DNA of 64,000 nt from Planctomycetota bacterium (GTDB lineage Bacteria; Planctomycetota; Planctomycetia; Planctomycetales; Planctomycetaceae). Within the stretch, counting starts at the first letter, position 1; the number at the start of each line of letters is the position of its first letter. This document shows positions 38,984-47,977 of the stretch, in pieces. The notes beneath the pieces are model-generated. The model was not told the origin of the DNA. It made no database searches and saw only the letters and a program-made list of their open reading frames with translations. The position numbers and the translations under genes were made by a program. The stretch lies in assembly GCA_003388505.1 (NCBI GenBank), contig QQVO01000069.1, positions 115,019 through 179,018 on the forward strand. The letters run 5' to 3'.

Positions 38984-40561
38984 TTGCGCCGCAAGCATTC
39001 GATCCGCCGCAAGATGGTGGCCGGACTGTGCTTCGTGCTGCTTATGCTGGCAGCATTGGCGGTGAGCAGCATTTCCGGCGTCTATTCTTATCGCGGGATG
39101 GTGAAGGACCTGGAACTGGGGCTGCAGGAAGCGCCTCGCAGCAGCGAATTGATCGCAGCCATCGGATTGCTGATCAAGCCGCTCGCATTGGAGTTTCCCG
39201 CCGACGCTGCCGAGAAGGACCGGCAGCGATTCGCCGATCATCAGCGGGTGCGGCTGGAGACGGCGGTCGAGGAATCGCGGGCCCGCATTCGGGAGTTTCA
39301 GCGGCGGATGCAGCGGATGCCGCATTCGGCCAACTACCTTGCCCAGGAAGAGCTGGTCCACGGCGCCCTGTTCAAGGATCTCGACGACAAGCTGCGTTTG
39401 ATCGAGGAAGCGGCGCCCGCCCTGGGAGACCTGGATCGTCGGGCGAAGCAACCGGAATACATCATCAGCCTCACCGCCGAGATGCTGGATTCGGCTGAGG
39501 AATTGCCCGACCCCTCCCGCGAACTGCTCGATCGGCTCGATCAGGCCCGCACGAATTACCGCTGGCATCTCGCCGTGGTGTGGGTGGCCGGAATCGCGAC
39601 GCTGGTCTTGCTGTTGAATCTGGTGCGTTGCGCCCAGCGGTGGATCATCCGGCCGGTGCGCGAACTGCACCAGGGAGCGCGGCGCGTGGCGGACGGCGAC
39701 TTCGATTACCGCTTGCGGGTGCGGACGGACGACGAGATGGCCGAACTGGCTGCCGATTTCAACCGGATGACGCAGCGGTTTCAGTCGATTCGCAACGATC
39801 TCGACCGCCAGGTCAAGGAGCGGGTTAAACAACTGATTCGCTCGGAACGACTGGCAGGGTTGGGGTTCCTCTCAGCCGGCGTGGCGCACGAGATCAACAA
39901 CCCGCTCTCGGCCATCGCGATGGCGGCTGAGTCGCTGGAGTACCGGGTGCAGGACTGGCTCCCCAATGCGGAAGGTGAGGACGCCGAGGAGGTCCGCGAG
40001 TACCTGCAGATGATCCAGAACGAAGCGCAGCGTTGCCGGCAGATTACCGAGAAGCTGCTCGACTTCGCACGCGGCCAGGCCGGCGAGCGAAATCTGTACG
40101 ACGTCACCGCGATCGTGAGAGAAGTCGTCTCAATGACGCGTCATCTGGGCCGATTCCGGGATCGGACGATCGACGTCCAGCGCGAGTCTCCCAGCTACGC
40201 GTGGGTCAACGGACCGGAGATCAAGCAGGTCGTGCTGAACCTGGTGGCGAATGCGCTCGAATCGACGTCCGAAGGAGGACATCTGGAAATCACCATCGAG
40301 GAGCACCCGGATGAAGTGGTGCTTGCGTTCACCGATGACGGCAGTGGGATGACGCCTGACGTGATCGCCCACCTGTTCGAGCCGTTCTTCACGACTCGCG
40401 AAGTCGGGAAAGGGACCGGGTTGGGTCTCTCCATCAGCCAGCGAATTGTCCGGGATCACGACGGCGTGCTGGAGGCGGAAAGCGATGGTCCGGGCCGCGG
40501 TTCGACGTTTCGGCTCCGACTGCCGACAGGGCAGGCTGCGGCCGACCAGATCGCCGCGTAA
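38984..40561 (+). CDS. Sensor histidine kinase with HAMP domain
   Basis: 525 residues with TTG start at 38984, supported by GGAGG seven bases upstream. Membrane segment 1 is at about 11-33. A helical periplasmic sensor follows (about 35-190; SRARIREFQRRMQRM). Membrane segment 2 is at about 195-215, then a HAMP linker (RPVRELHQGARRVADGDFDYR). HisKA has the phospho-His near 300 (GVAHEINNPLSAI), and the ATP-binding domain has N (VLNLVANALEST), G1 (DDGSGMTPD) and G2 (GKGTGLGLSIS). It is NtrB/ZraS-like in its kinase core. No response regulator is adjacent. Confidence 0.93.
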   Translation: MRRKHSIRRKMVAGLCFVLLMLAALAVSSISGVYSYRGMVKDLELGLQEAPRSSELIAAIGLLIKPLALEFPADAAEKDRQRFADHQRVRLETAVEESRARIREFQRRMQRMPHSANYLAQEELVHGALFKDLDDKLRLIEEAAPALGDLDRRAKQPEYIISLTAEMLDSAEELPDPSRELLDRLDQARTNYRWHLAVVWVAGIATLVLLLNLVRCAQRWIIRPVRELHQGARRVADGDFDYRLRVRTDDEMAELAADFNRMTQRFQSIRNDLDRQVKERVKQLIRSERLAGLGFLSAGVAHEINNPLSAIAMAAESLEYRVQDWLPNAEGEDAEEVREYLQMIQNEAQRCRQITEKLLDFARGQAGERNLYDVTAIVREVVSMTRHLGRFRDRTIDVQRESPSYAWVNGPEIKQVVLNLVANALESTSEGGHLEITIEEHPDEVVLAFTDDGSGMTPDVIAHLFEPFFTTREVGKGTGLGLSISQRIVRDHDGVLEAESDGPGRGSTFRLRLPTGQAAADQIAA

Positions 40562-40635
40562 GAAGCGGCGCGCAAACCAGGCTCTTGGTTGTCTTTTGCA
40601 CATAAACTCGGAATCAACATCAGGAGGGAGTCACA

Positions 40636-40959
40636 ATGTCCGGCGATCCGATTCAAGTCGACCCCGCGCACTATGCCGTTGAGTTCGAGAATGAGCAATT
40701 GAGAGTGCTCCGGATTCGGTACGCTCCCGGCGAAGAATCAGTCATGCATTATCATCCGGAGAGCATCGCCGTCGTCTTGAGCGATGGAAAAGTGAGGTTC
40801 TCCTTTCCCGACGGCCGCCAGCGGGAAGCGGTGGTGAAGGCCGGCGAGTTTCACTGGCATCCGGCGGGCGATCATCAGCCGAAAAATATCGGCGAGACTC
40901 CCCTGGAAGTGCTGATGGTTGAACTCAAGCAGGGGGCAGGCGCTGCAGCGAAGTCGTGA
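40636..40959 (+). CDS. Small cupin-domain protein
   Basis: 107 residues from the ATG at 40636 with AGGAGGGAG upstream. A single cupin barrel: YAPGEESVMHYHPESIAVVLSDGKV is motif 1, with metal-binding His pair HYH. Motif 2 is GEFHWHPAGDHQPKN. Metal-binding small cupins may be enzymes or sensors; nothing here identifies a substrate. It follows the histidine kinase by 75 bases on the same strand and may share its transcript. Confidence 0.85.
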   Translation: MSGDPIQVDPAHYAVEFENEQLRVLRIRYAPGEESVMHYHPESIAVVLSDGKVRFSFPDGRQREAVVKAGEFHWHPAGDHQPKNIGETPLEVLMVELKQGAGAAAKS

Positions 40960-41187
40960 CGCCGGCGACAGGGCAGTCACGTCTCAAAGCGTCTCATCGA
41001 GAGGAAAAACGTGCTCAACTGACGCGCTTCCTGGCGTTTGCTGCCGGAAACCCGGACGGCACTGCGACGACGGCGAAACTTCCAGCTCTGCGCCAAACGA
41101 CTGCTTGTCCTGCGGCAAACTGTCGGATATCCTGCGCGAAGTCGGGGGCGAATCATGATTCATCGACTCGCCATTCCGGCAATGGAT

Positions 41188-41262
41188 GGTGGGCATAGCT
41201 CAGTCGGTTAGAGCGCCAGGTTGTGGTCCTGGAGGTCGCGGGTTCGAATCCCGTTGCTCACC
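41188..41262 (+). tRNA. tRNA-His (anticodon GTG)
   Basis: Cloverleaf: acceptor GTGGGCA pairing with TGCTCAC (one G-T pair), an extra 5' G opposite discriminator C as required for tRNA-His, D arm AGCTCAGTCGGTTAGAGC, anticodon loop TTGTGGT and T arm GGGTTCGAATCCC. The 3' CCA is not encoded (CCTT follows). It is convergent with tyrA, 26 bases away. Confidence 0.95.
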
Positions 41263-41287
41263 CTTGCGGCGGCGCGTACGCGGCCGG

Positions 41288-42154
41288 TCAATCGAGTCGG
41301 CGGCGTTGCGTACTGGCCCGCGTCAGGAGTTCGCGCAGGCGTTCTTCGTCCCCTTCGTCGATCGCCGTTCGCAACTCGATGAGCCGCTCGATGAAGCGGT
41401 CGATGTCTTCCGTGAGCGGCTCGGGGTTGTTCAGAAAGATCGCCGTCCAGAGCCGCGCGTCGCCGCCCGCCACGCGCGTCGTGTCGCGGAACCCGGTCGA
41501 CGCGAGATGCTGCACGTCGTCGGTCAGCAGGGAGGCGAGCGCCGCGGCGACGACGTGCGGCAGGTGACTGGTGAACCCCAGCGCCCGGTCGTGGGATTCG
41601 GGCGACATGCGGACCACCCGCATGCCGAGGTTGAGCCAGAACGTCTCGACGCGAGTGCAGTCGGCGACCGGCGCGTCCTCGGTCGGCGCGACCACGCAAA
41701 TGCGGCCCTCGAACAGACCGGCATCGGCGTGCTCCCAGCCCGCTTTCTCCGACCCGGCGAGCGGATGCGCGCCGATAAACGTCACTCCTGCGGGCAACTC
41801 CAACCGTGAGACGGCCCGGCAAATGACCGTCTTGACGCTCCCGGCGTCGGTCACCAGACCGCCGGGCCGGAGATGCGCTGCGACGGCCGAGACATCGTCG
41901 ACAATGCGGTCCACCGGCGTACAGACGATCGCCAGGTCGGCCTCGGCCGCCGCTCGGGGCTTTGTGTCATATCTGTCCAATAGCCCGGCATCGCACGCCG
42001 CTTCGAGGCGCTGGGCGTCGCGGCCAATACCAATCACGCGCTCTGCCATCCGCCGCTCTTTGACAGCCGCCGCGATCGAGCCGCCGATCAGACCGACGCC
42101 GACGACGGCGATCGTTTCGAGCGCAGGATCCAGGCTGGTTGCGTCGTCGGACAT
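41288..42154 (-). CDS. tyrA: Prephenate dehydrogenase
   Basis: 288 residues. Oxidatively decarboxylates prephenate (or arogenate) on the way to tyrosine. Rossmann motif VVGVGLIGGSIAAAV at residues 17-31; further VTDAGSVKT, FIGAHPLAGSEKAGWEHA, FTSHLPHVVAAAL and FRDTTRVAGGDARLW. There is no chorismate mutase or ACT domain, so it is the monofunctional short form. It lies between tRNA-His and a nucleotidyltransferase gene, not in an aromatic-pathway operon. Confidence 0.93.
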   Translation of the reverse strand: MSDDATSLDPALETIAVVGVGLIGGSIAAAVKERRMAERVIGIGRDAQRLEAACDAGLLDRYDTKPRAAAEADLAIVCTPVDRIVDDVSAVAAHLRPGGLVTDAGSVKTVICRAVSRLELPAGVTFIGAHPLAGSEKAGWEHADAGLFEGRICVVAPTEDAPVADCTRVETFWLNLGMRVVRMSPESHDRALGFTSHLPHVVAAALASLLTDDVQHLASTGFRDTTRVAGGDARLWTAIFLNNPEPLTEDIDRFIERLIELRTAIDEGDEERLRELLTRASTQRRRLD

Positions 42155-42208
42155 GGCGACCCGATTCTATGATGCGATCCTGCTGATCGAAAGCCGTACG
42201 ACCTCACA

Positions 42209-42658
42209 TCACTCTTGTGACTTGCGACTCAGCAGCGCCTCAACGTCCTGGAGGTCCCGTACTCGTCCAGTTGCTCTTTTCGACCGAATCAGATCGCGGA
42301 TCGTGACGACCGGGAAGTCCTGGCCTCGGTGCGTATGGACTTCCCGGTTTTTCCAGGCCGTTTCGAAGCGTAACCCCGGTGCGGAGGTCAGCACGTCGAT
42401 GCGCAGCCGGTCTTTGAAAATCGTGATTTCATTGGCAAGCAACGTCTCGGCGGTCGCCATCGTCGCCGTTCCAAAACGCAACGCCACCAGCGCATCGAGC
42501 AGTCGCTGAGCGTTTTCCCGGTTCGACTCGATCAGAATATCGAGATCGAATGTCGCGCGCGGGACGCCGTGAATGACCGACGCAATGCCACCGATGACGA
42601 CGTACCTAACCCCGTGGGAGTTCAAGGACGCAAATACGTCCCGGCACCGGTTCAGCAT
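42209..42658 (-). CDS. Nucleotidyltransferase-fold protein
   Basis: 149 residues. The minimal nucleotidyltransferase pattern is clear: VIGGIASVIHG (G23-G24) followed by D38-x-D40 in FDLDILIE. Later features (RIDVLTSA, FPVVTIRDLIRSKRATGRVRDLQDVEAL) match AbiEii/DUF6036-like proteins, some of which are toxins of toxin-antitoxin pairs. Its first 53 bases overlap the upstream small gene, so the two are coupled. Whether the pair is a toxin-antitoxin system or a housekeeping one cannot be told from sequence. Confidence 0.8.
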   Translation of the reverse strand: MLNRCRDVFASLNSHGVRYVVIGGIASVIHGVPRATFDLDILIESNRENAQRLLDALVALRFGTATMATAETLLANEITIFKDRLRIDVLTSAPGLRFETAWKNREVHTHRGQDFPVVTIRDLIRSKRATGRVRDLQDVEALLSRKSQE

Positions 42659-42833
42659 GTTTCTGGTCCGGCAGGTCGGGGTTGGCGGCGAGGGCGAGGT
42701 CGGTCATCTCGCACAGCAGGTCCATGCGTTCCTGGACCGTCAGCGACTGGAACCAGCGGACCTTCGCCTCCAGCGATTCGTCCGCACGGTCGTGGGAGAC
42801 GCCGTGTTCGTCGTTCGGTCGCGGGTCAGCCAT
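42606..42833 (-). CDS. Small partner protein of the nucleotidyltransferase
   Basis: 75 residues from the ATG at 42833 (a TTG at 42890 is an alternative). Helical: SLEAKVRWFQSLTVQERMDLLCEMTDLAL, then a short tail ending RICVLELPRG. I recall similar short frames ahead of nucleotidyltransferase genes, but I do not know a family name. The 53-base overlap with the next gene is unusually long for a coupled pair. Candidate antitoxin by position only. Confidence 0.6.
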   Translation of the reverse strand: MADPRPNDEHGVSHDRADESLEAKVRWFQSLTVQERMDLLCEMTDLALAANPDLPDQKHAEPVPGRICVLELPRG

Positions 42834-42988
42834 CGCGGGAGATCGTAACGTGCTCTTCAGGATGGCATCAAGCCGAGTAGGCCGGATCAAGGAGCGCCGC
42901 GACGCCGCTCCGGCATGGAAGGCAATGCGCGTCCGGTCGATGCGGACTCTGCCGGACTGGTGCGGCGCTTGGTCCGGCCGACAGCTCG

Positions 42989-44293
42989 TCAGGTTTGCAG
43001 CAACCGGTCGATCGGTGAGCCTTGCGTCAGCGTGAGCGGCCGGCCGATGGGGGTGATGAGTTCTTCTTCATAGTCGACGCCCATCGCGTGCAGGATCGTG
43101 GCGTACAGGTCGGGGACTTCGATCGGATCGGACGGGCGAATGTTCCGGCCCTCAGCCTGATCGTCGGGTTCACCGGTCTCGCCGATCAGCACGCCCGACT
43201 TGATCCCGCCGCCGCCGATGACGCAGGAGAACCCGGTCGGCCAGTGGTCGCGGCCGTCGGCCACGTTGATCCGCGGCGTGCGCCCGAACTCGCCGATGCA
43301 GAGCACGACGGTCGATTCGAGCAGATCCCGCTCGGCCAGATCCCGGATCAGCGAGGCGAATGCGGGGTCAAGCTGTTCGGCCTGGATTTCGTGGCCGCCG
43401 AAGTTGTCGGCGTGCGTGTCGAATCCCTGCAGGACGACCTGAATCGAGCGAACGCCGGTTTCCACCAGCCGCCGTGCGACGAGGCAGCCGCGGCCGAAGC
43501 GGGAGTCGCCGTAACGCTCGACAACCTCTTCGGGCTCATCATCGATCTTGAACGCCGCGAGCTGCTCGGACGACATCATCTTCAAGGCCCGCTCGACGAC
43601 GTGTTGATGCAGCGTATTTTCAACGCTGACCCGACGTCCGCGGCGGAAGGCCCGGCTGACGACGTCGAGGTTGGAGAGCCGGCGATCCTGCCGGTCGTCA
43701 TCGACTGCGGACTCCAGGTTCTGCAGGTTGTTCCCGGGGTCGAACACGCGGAAGGCGTCGTACTGGTCGCCGAGATATCCGCCGCGGGGAGCGACGAACC
43801 CGTTGCCGCTCGCCAGGGAGACGTGCTGTGGAATTTCGACGTCTTTGTCGGGAAGCGACCGGGCGATGATGGCCCCCAGGGAAGGATGCACAACCGTCGG
43901 ATCGGGCCGGTAGCCGGTCTGCACAAAATAGGTTCCCCGCTCGTGGTCCCCTTCCTTGGAGACGAGGGAGCGGATGACGGACATATGGTGCAATTGCTCG
44001 GCCGTGCGGGGGAACAGGCTACAGACCTGGACACCCGGAAACGTGGTGTCGATGGCAGGGAAACGGCCGCCGTGCATGCCGCCGGGATGCGGATCCCAGG
44101 TCTCCAACTGGCTGGGGCCTCCCTGCATCCAGAGGGTGATGATCGACTTCGGCCGTTCCGAGCCGCGGCGATCGGCCGCCCTCAGATCCATGGCGGGCAC
44201 AAGAAACGAGACCCCGAGCCCGGCCGTCACGCGCAGCGCGTCGCGACGGGAAACTGGAGTGGTGAGAACGGAGAGCCGAGAGGTGACGGACAT
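42989..44293 (-). CDS. DUF1501 family protein with twin-arginine signal
   Basis: 434 residues from the ATG at 44293 with GAGGTC upstream; an upstream in-frame start lacks support. The N terminus has a Tat-type signal (SRRDALRVTAGLGVSFLVPA). The body matches DUF1501, a sulfatase/alkaline-phosphatase-fold family common in Planctomycetes: SIITLWMQGGPSQLETWDPHPGG, IGEFGRTPRIN, GRDHWP and DLYATILHAMGVD. Substrate unknown. It follows the DUF1549/DUF1553 gene on the same strand by 114 bases, the usual pairing for these families. Confidence 0.9.
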   Translation of the reverse strand: MSVTSRLSVLTTPVSRRDALRVTAGLGVSFLVPAMDLRAADRRGSERPKSIITLWMQGGPSQLETWDPHPGGMHGGRFPAIDTTFPGVQVCSLFPRTAEQLHHMSVIRSLVSKEGDHERGTYFVQTGYRPDPTVVHPSLGAIIARSLPDKDVEIPQHVSLASGNGFVAPRGGYLGDQYDAFRVFDPGNNLQNLESAVDDDRQDRRLSNLDVVSRAFRRGRRVSVENTLHQHVVERALKMMSSEQLAAFKIDDEPEEVVERYGDSRFGRGCLVARRLVETGVRSIQVVLQGFDTHADNFGGHEIQAEQLDPAFASLIRDLAERDLLESTVVLCIGEFGRTPRINVADGRDHWPTGFSCVIGGGGIKSGVLIGETGEPDDQAEGRNIRPSDPIEVPDLYATILHAMGVDYEEELITPIGRPLTLTQGSPIDRLLQT

Positions 44294-44407
44294 GACTTTG
44301 ACCTCGATGAAGCGAATTTCGATTCGATCAGCGGGCTGACGCCGCGCTGCTCGCCGACGGTTGACTGAATGACTGCCAACCGACAACCGATGACTGACAA
44401 TTCGTTC

Positions 44408-46312
44408 TCAGTGATTCCACGAAAACTCCGGCGAGTTGAACAGCGTCCAGAACAGATCCTGCATCACGCCGTCCGGTTGGTCGCTGTTCTCGAATTGCGG
44501 CAGGAAGTAGTTGATCTCTTCCGGGGTCGGACGCCGCGTCAGGCAGACGAGGTAACTGACTTCCAGTTTCTTCTCGGGGGTCGGCGCCATGCCCGAGATG
44601 CGGCCGACCGCGCGGAATGGATTCGGGTCGGTCAGCGACTGTGAGAACTCGCCGTTCATGCGGAGCAAGGCCTGGGGAATGGTTCCGGTCCGGTCCTCAA
44701 GTTCTTCTTCCCCCGGGTCGCCGAAAACGTTGATGAAGTTCTGCTCCTGAAAGAACCTCTGCGCCCGGACGAAGAGGTGGGAGTTGCGGTCGATCGTCGT
44801 CACGTGGTTGGCCTGCAACATCGACCCGATGACCTGCTCGGGCCGCAGCCGGACGAGCGGGAAGACGGCCCACCGTTCTTCGATCAGTTCGACGGTCCGG
44901 GAAAGATCGCGGTATTCTTCTTCGGCCAACTCCCCGCTTTCTTCGAGCTTGAGTTGCACCGGGTGGATCGACTCCATCCGGAACGCGTCCGACGCGGCGA
45001 TGACCTGCACCAGCCGCCGCAGGTCGCAGCCGTGGGCCCGGAAGTCGGCCCCCAGCACATCGAGCACTGCGGTGTGAACGTCGGCCTGCTCGTCGTCCGG
45101 ATCCGGCAGGTCGTCGACCGGCGCAAACGGGTAATACGGCTTGCCGAACATCAGCGCCCAGACGCGGTTGGCGATGGCTCGCTCGAACCGTCTGTTTTCC
45201 GGGTGAGTGACCCAGGCGGCCAGCTTCTCGCGACGCGTTCCCGTTTCGGGGACCCACTCTTCGCCGAACGGCACGCGCGGCGGAGCGATCCGCTTCTCGC
45301 CGGTGACCTGGTCGTCAATCAAGTGTTCGCCCGCTGCGCGGGCCACCTCGATGCCGTCCGCCTTCCGCCGGCAGATAAAGCGGGGCTCGATCTCGCCGTC
45401 GTCATTGGGAGCGTCTGAAATCAACCACGATTCGCCCTCGGTGAGCGTTTCCACGGTCGGATTCGCGCGCAGTCTGTCGTCGTTCTTGAAATTCTTGCGG
45501 GTCTGCTGGCTCAATTGACCAGCCGACAGTTCCTCAGCCGTTTCGGCAGGGAGTGTGAACAGCACCTGCGCATCGTCCTCGATGCCGACGAGCGACACCC
45601 GCACCTGGCCGAAGTGTGAGGCGAGTCCTTCAAACTCACTCTGCTTCCAGTGGGTGAACGGATGATCGTGGCACTGCGCGCAGTCGATCCGCTGGCCGAG
45701 GAAGGCGCGCACGGTGCGGCCGGCGAGTTTGTCCTCGTCGAACTCATCATTGGCGAAGGCGCCGGTGAGGAAGTTGACTTCGGCGTCGCCCGTCCAGACG
45801 CCCGTGCCGGTGATCATCTCGGTCACGATCTCGTCATAGGGACGGTGATTCTCCAGTTGTCCGCTGAGCCACTCGTTGAATCGGTCGCGGCGGAAGATGA
45901 CGAATTGTCCCTCATCGACGCCGACGAACGGGCGCGAGAGCCGCTGGGCGAAGTAGTCCGCGAAACGCGGATCTTCGAGCATGGCGATCGTCCAGTGCTC
46001 GAGCCGGTCGGGGCGGTCGTCCGCCTCGAAGCGGCGGATCTCCTCCAGCGAAGGGATCGTTCCGTGCAGCGCCAGAGAGAGTCGCCTGAGGACGGTCAGG
46101 TCGTCGGCTCGACCGGCCGGCGCCACGCCCGCGTCGCTCCACAGCACGCTCTGGGCCCGGTTGACCTCCTGCACGACCGGCGCCAGGTCGCCCGCCACCG
46201 GAATCTTCAACCCCTGCGGCTCATCCTGCAGCGGACTGCGGGCCGCCAGCCCGGCGACCGTCGCGATCAGCAGAGCAACCAGAATCGGCAGTAGCAGAGT
46301 ACGTTGATGCAT
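44408..46312 (-). CDS. DUF1549/DUF1553 secreted protein
   Basis: 634 residues from the ATG at 46312 (MHQRTLLLPILVALL signal). The N-terminal DUF1549 part has LRRLSLALHGTIPSLEEIRRF and LGQRIDCAQCHDHPFTHW, whose C-x2-C-H could bind haem or metal. The C-terminal DUF1553 part has RFERAIANRVWALMFG, RRLVQVIAASDAFRM and RPEQVIGSM. No cytochrome (PSCyt1) domain precedes DUF1549, unlike many relatives. It acts in the envelope and forms a unit with the DUF1501 gene. The role in substrate degradation usually suggested for this pair is inference. Confidence 0.9.
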   Translation of the reverse strand: MHQRTLLLPILVALLIATVAGLAARSPLQDEPQGLKIPVAGDLAPVVQEVNRAQSVLWSDAGVAPAGRADDLTVLRRLSLALHGTIPSLEEIRRFEADDRPDRLEHWTIAMLEDPRFADYFAQRLSRPFVGVDEGQFVIFRRDRFNEWLSGQLENHRPYDEIVTEMITGTGVWTGDAEVNFLTGAFANDEFDEDKLAGRTVRAFLGQRIDCAQCHDHPFTHWKQSEFEGLASHFGQVRVSLVGIEDDAQVLFTLPAETAEELSAGQLSQQTRKNFKNDDRLRANPTVETLTEGESWLISDAPNDDGEIEPRFICRRKADGIEVARAAGEHLIDDQVTGEKRIAPPRVPFGEEWVPETGTRREKLAAWVTHPENRRFERAIANRVWALMFGKPYYPFAPVDDLPDPDDEQADVHTAVLDVLGADFRAHGCDLRRLVQVIAASDAFRMESIHPVQLKLEESGELAEEEYRDLSRTVELIEERWAVFPLVRLRPEQVIGSMLQANHVTTIDRNSHLFVRAQRFFQEQNFINVFGDPGEEELEDRTGTIPQALLRMNGEFSQSLTDPNPFRAVGRISGMAPTPEKKLEVSYLVCLTRRPTPEEINYFLPQFENSDQPDGVMQDLFWTLFNSPEFSWNH

Positions 46313-46636
46313 GGCGGTGAACGCCTCACGTCCCGGCGTTGGTGTCGCAGGTGCAAACGATCCCCAGCGGAGTTCGCCGGGGCGCCTGGAATATTCTAAC
46401 TTTTTCCAGTCAGTTCTCGCAGAAGTTTTGAAGAAATGGCTGGAACCATCGAACGTCAACAGGATTACCTGACCGGGCTCCGGCAAGTTTCACTCAGTTC
46501 GGCATGTTGCTGAAACTTGCAGTCACTGCCGACGGTAGACCTGTATAGGCTGCTGCGTGCGGAGCCGCGCCTGCGAGTGATGAGGGCCGATCCGGATGAG
46601 CGGTCTTGACGGGATTGCCGGTCGCGGGGGAACATC
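46313..46636. other. Intergenic gap between divergent genes
   Basis: 324 bases between the DUF1549 gene (minus) and the membrane protein gene (plus). An AT-richer tract at 46390-46440 (ATATTCTAACTTTTTCCAG) is a plausible minus-strand promoter region. No RNA or gene is supported. Confidence 0.4.
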
Positions 46637-47947
46637 ATGTCCGATTCAACAACTCAACTCCAACCGGCCGGAACGGCGAGGCCTATGCAGCCGGAGGTTC
46701 GTCGAGAGACTCGGACAAGCGGGACCGGTTCGCAGGATCGGCTGGAAGTCACGGAGTTCCTCTTGGCGGCGCCGGCGTCGATGGAGATTGAAGAGTTTGA
46801 CGCCGAAGGCCGCCTGCCCCCGTTTCCGAATCCGTTGCGGCATCCGCTGAGGGCGATCGCCTGGATCGTGCGGTGCCTGTTCGGGCTGGCCAGTCTGATT
46901 CTGATGCTGGCGGTCATCTCGGCGATCCCGATCGTCAACTTTCTGGCGCTGGGGTATCTGCTGGAAGTGGAAGGGCGTGTCGGCCGGACCGGCAAACTGC
47001 GGAATGCTTTTCCTTTGCTGGGGATCGCGCCCCGCATCGGTTCGATCGCGCTGGGCGTCTGGCTGTGGTTGCTGCCCCTGCGGTTTCTGTCTTCGCTGAC
47101 CGCCGATGCGTCTCTGATCAATCCGGGGGGAGGCGCGGCGGTCTTCCTGCGGTTTCTCACGCCGGTTGCCTGGGCGGGAATCACGCTGCACCTGTGTCTG
47201 GCGCTGGCTCGCGGCGGATCGCTGGGATGTTTCTTCCGGCCGCTGAAGAACGTGCTGTGGCTCGTCGGCAAGCTCCGGGAGGGGGCGTACCTCGAAACGG
47301 CGTCTCGTCACATTCGCGATTTCCTTTCGCGGCTGAAGCTGAAGCATCACTTCATGCTCGGCCTGCGAGGGTTCCTCGGCGCATTTCTGTGGCTGATCGT
47401 TCCCACGCTGTTCTACGCGGCGGCCCGCCAGAGTGAGGGCCCGCAGATTCTGGCGACGGTGTTCGGCGGGTTCTTGCTCGTGATCGCGTTCGCCTGGGTG
47501 CCGTTCCTCCAGGCGCACTTCGCAGCTCAGAACCGCTTTGGTGCATATCGCGAACTGGGGACGGTCCGCGAGTTGTTTCGCCACGCTCCGTTTGCGTGGC
47601 TGATTGCCGTCATCGTTGTTTACGTCCTCGCGCTGCCGCTCTATCTGTTCAAGATCGTGCTGCCGCCGGCCGACGCCATGTGGGGCGTGACGCTGGTGTT
47701 CATCGTGAGCATTTACCCGGCCCGCGTCGTGACGGGGTGGGCCTACGGCCGCGCCGTGCGCCGCCAGCGGGAAGGCCTGAGATCCTGGTTCGTGACGCGC
47801 TTCTTCGTACGGCTGCTGATGCTGCCATTGATCGCAGCCTTCGTGTTTCTGATGTTCTTCACGCAGTTCATCGGCGAAGAGGGCAAGCTGGAACTCTTCC
47901 AGCACCACGCCTTCCTGCTCCCGTGGCCGATGTTTCTCACGCAGTAG
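46637..47947 (+). CDS. Polytopic membrane protein of unknown function
   Basis: 436 residues from the ATG at 46637 (GGGGGAA upstream). A ~70-residue hydrophilic N terminus precedes about six to seven membrane segments (LFGLASLILMLAVISAIPIV, LGVWLWLLPLRFL, FLGAFLWLIVPTLFY, GGFLLVIAFAWVPFL, LIAVIVVYVLALPLYL, LLMLPLIAAFVFLMF). The segment IPIVNFLALGYLLEVEGRV resembles DUF4013-like membrane proteins. No transporter or enzyme motif was seen. Convergent with the FtsB-like gene. Confidence 0.78.
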   Translation: MSDSTTQLQPAGTARPMQPEVRRETRTSGTGSQDRLEVTEFLLAAPASMEIEEFDAEGRLPPFPNPLRHPLRAIAWIVRCLFGLASLILMLAVISAIPIVNFLALGYLLEVEGRVGRTGKLRNAFPLLGIAPRIGSIALGVWLWLLPLRFLSSLTADASLINPGGGAAVFLRFLTPVAWAGITLHLCLALARGGSLGCFFRPLKNVLWLVGKLREGAYLETASRHIRDFLSRLKLKHHFMLGLRGFLGAFLWLIVPTLFYAAARQSEGPQILATVFGGFLLVIAFAWVPFLQAHFAAQNRFGAYRELGTVRELFRHAPFAWLIAVIVVYVLALPLYLFKIVLPPADAMWGVTLVFIVSIYPARVVTGWAYGRAVRRQREGLRSWFVTRFFVRLLMLPLIAAFVFLMFFTQFIGEEGKLELFQHHAFLLPWPMFLTQ

Positions 47948-47977
47948 GGCAACGTAAGACAGCGCCGTAGACCTGCG

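Noticed and set aside
40919..41158. Short open frames between the cupin gene and tRNA-His
   Set aside because: No ribosome site or domain; the first overlaps the cupin gene in another frame.
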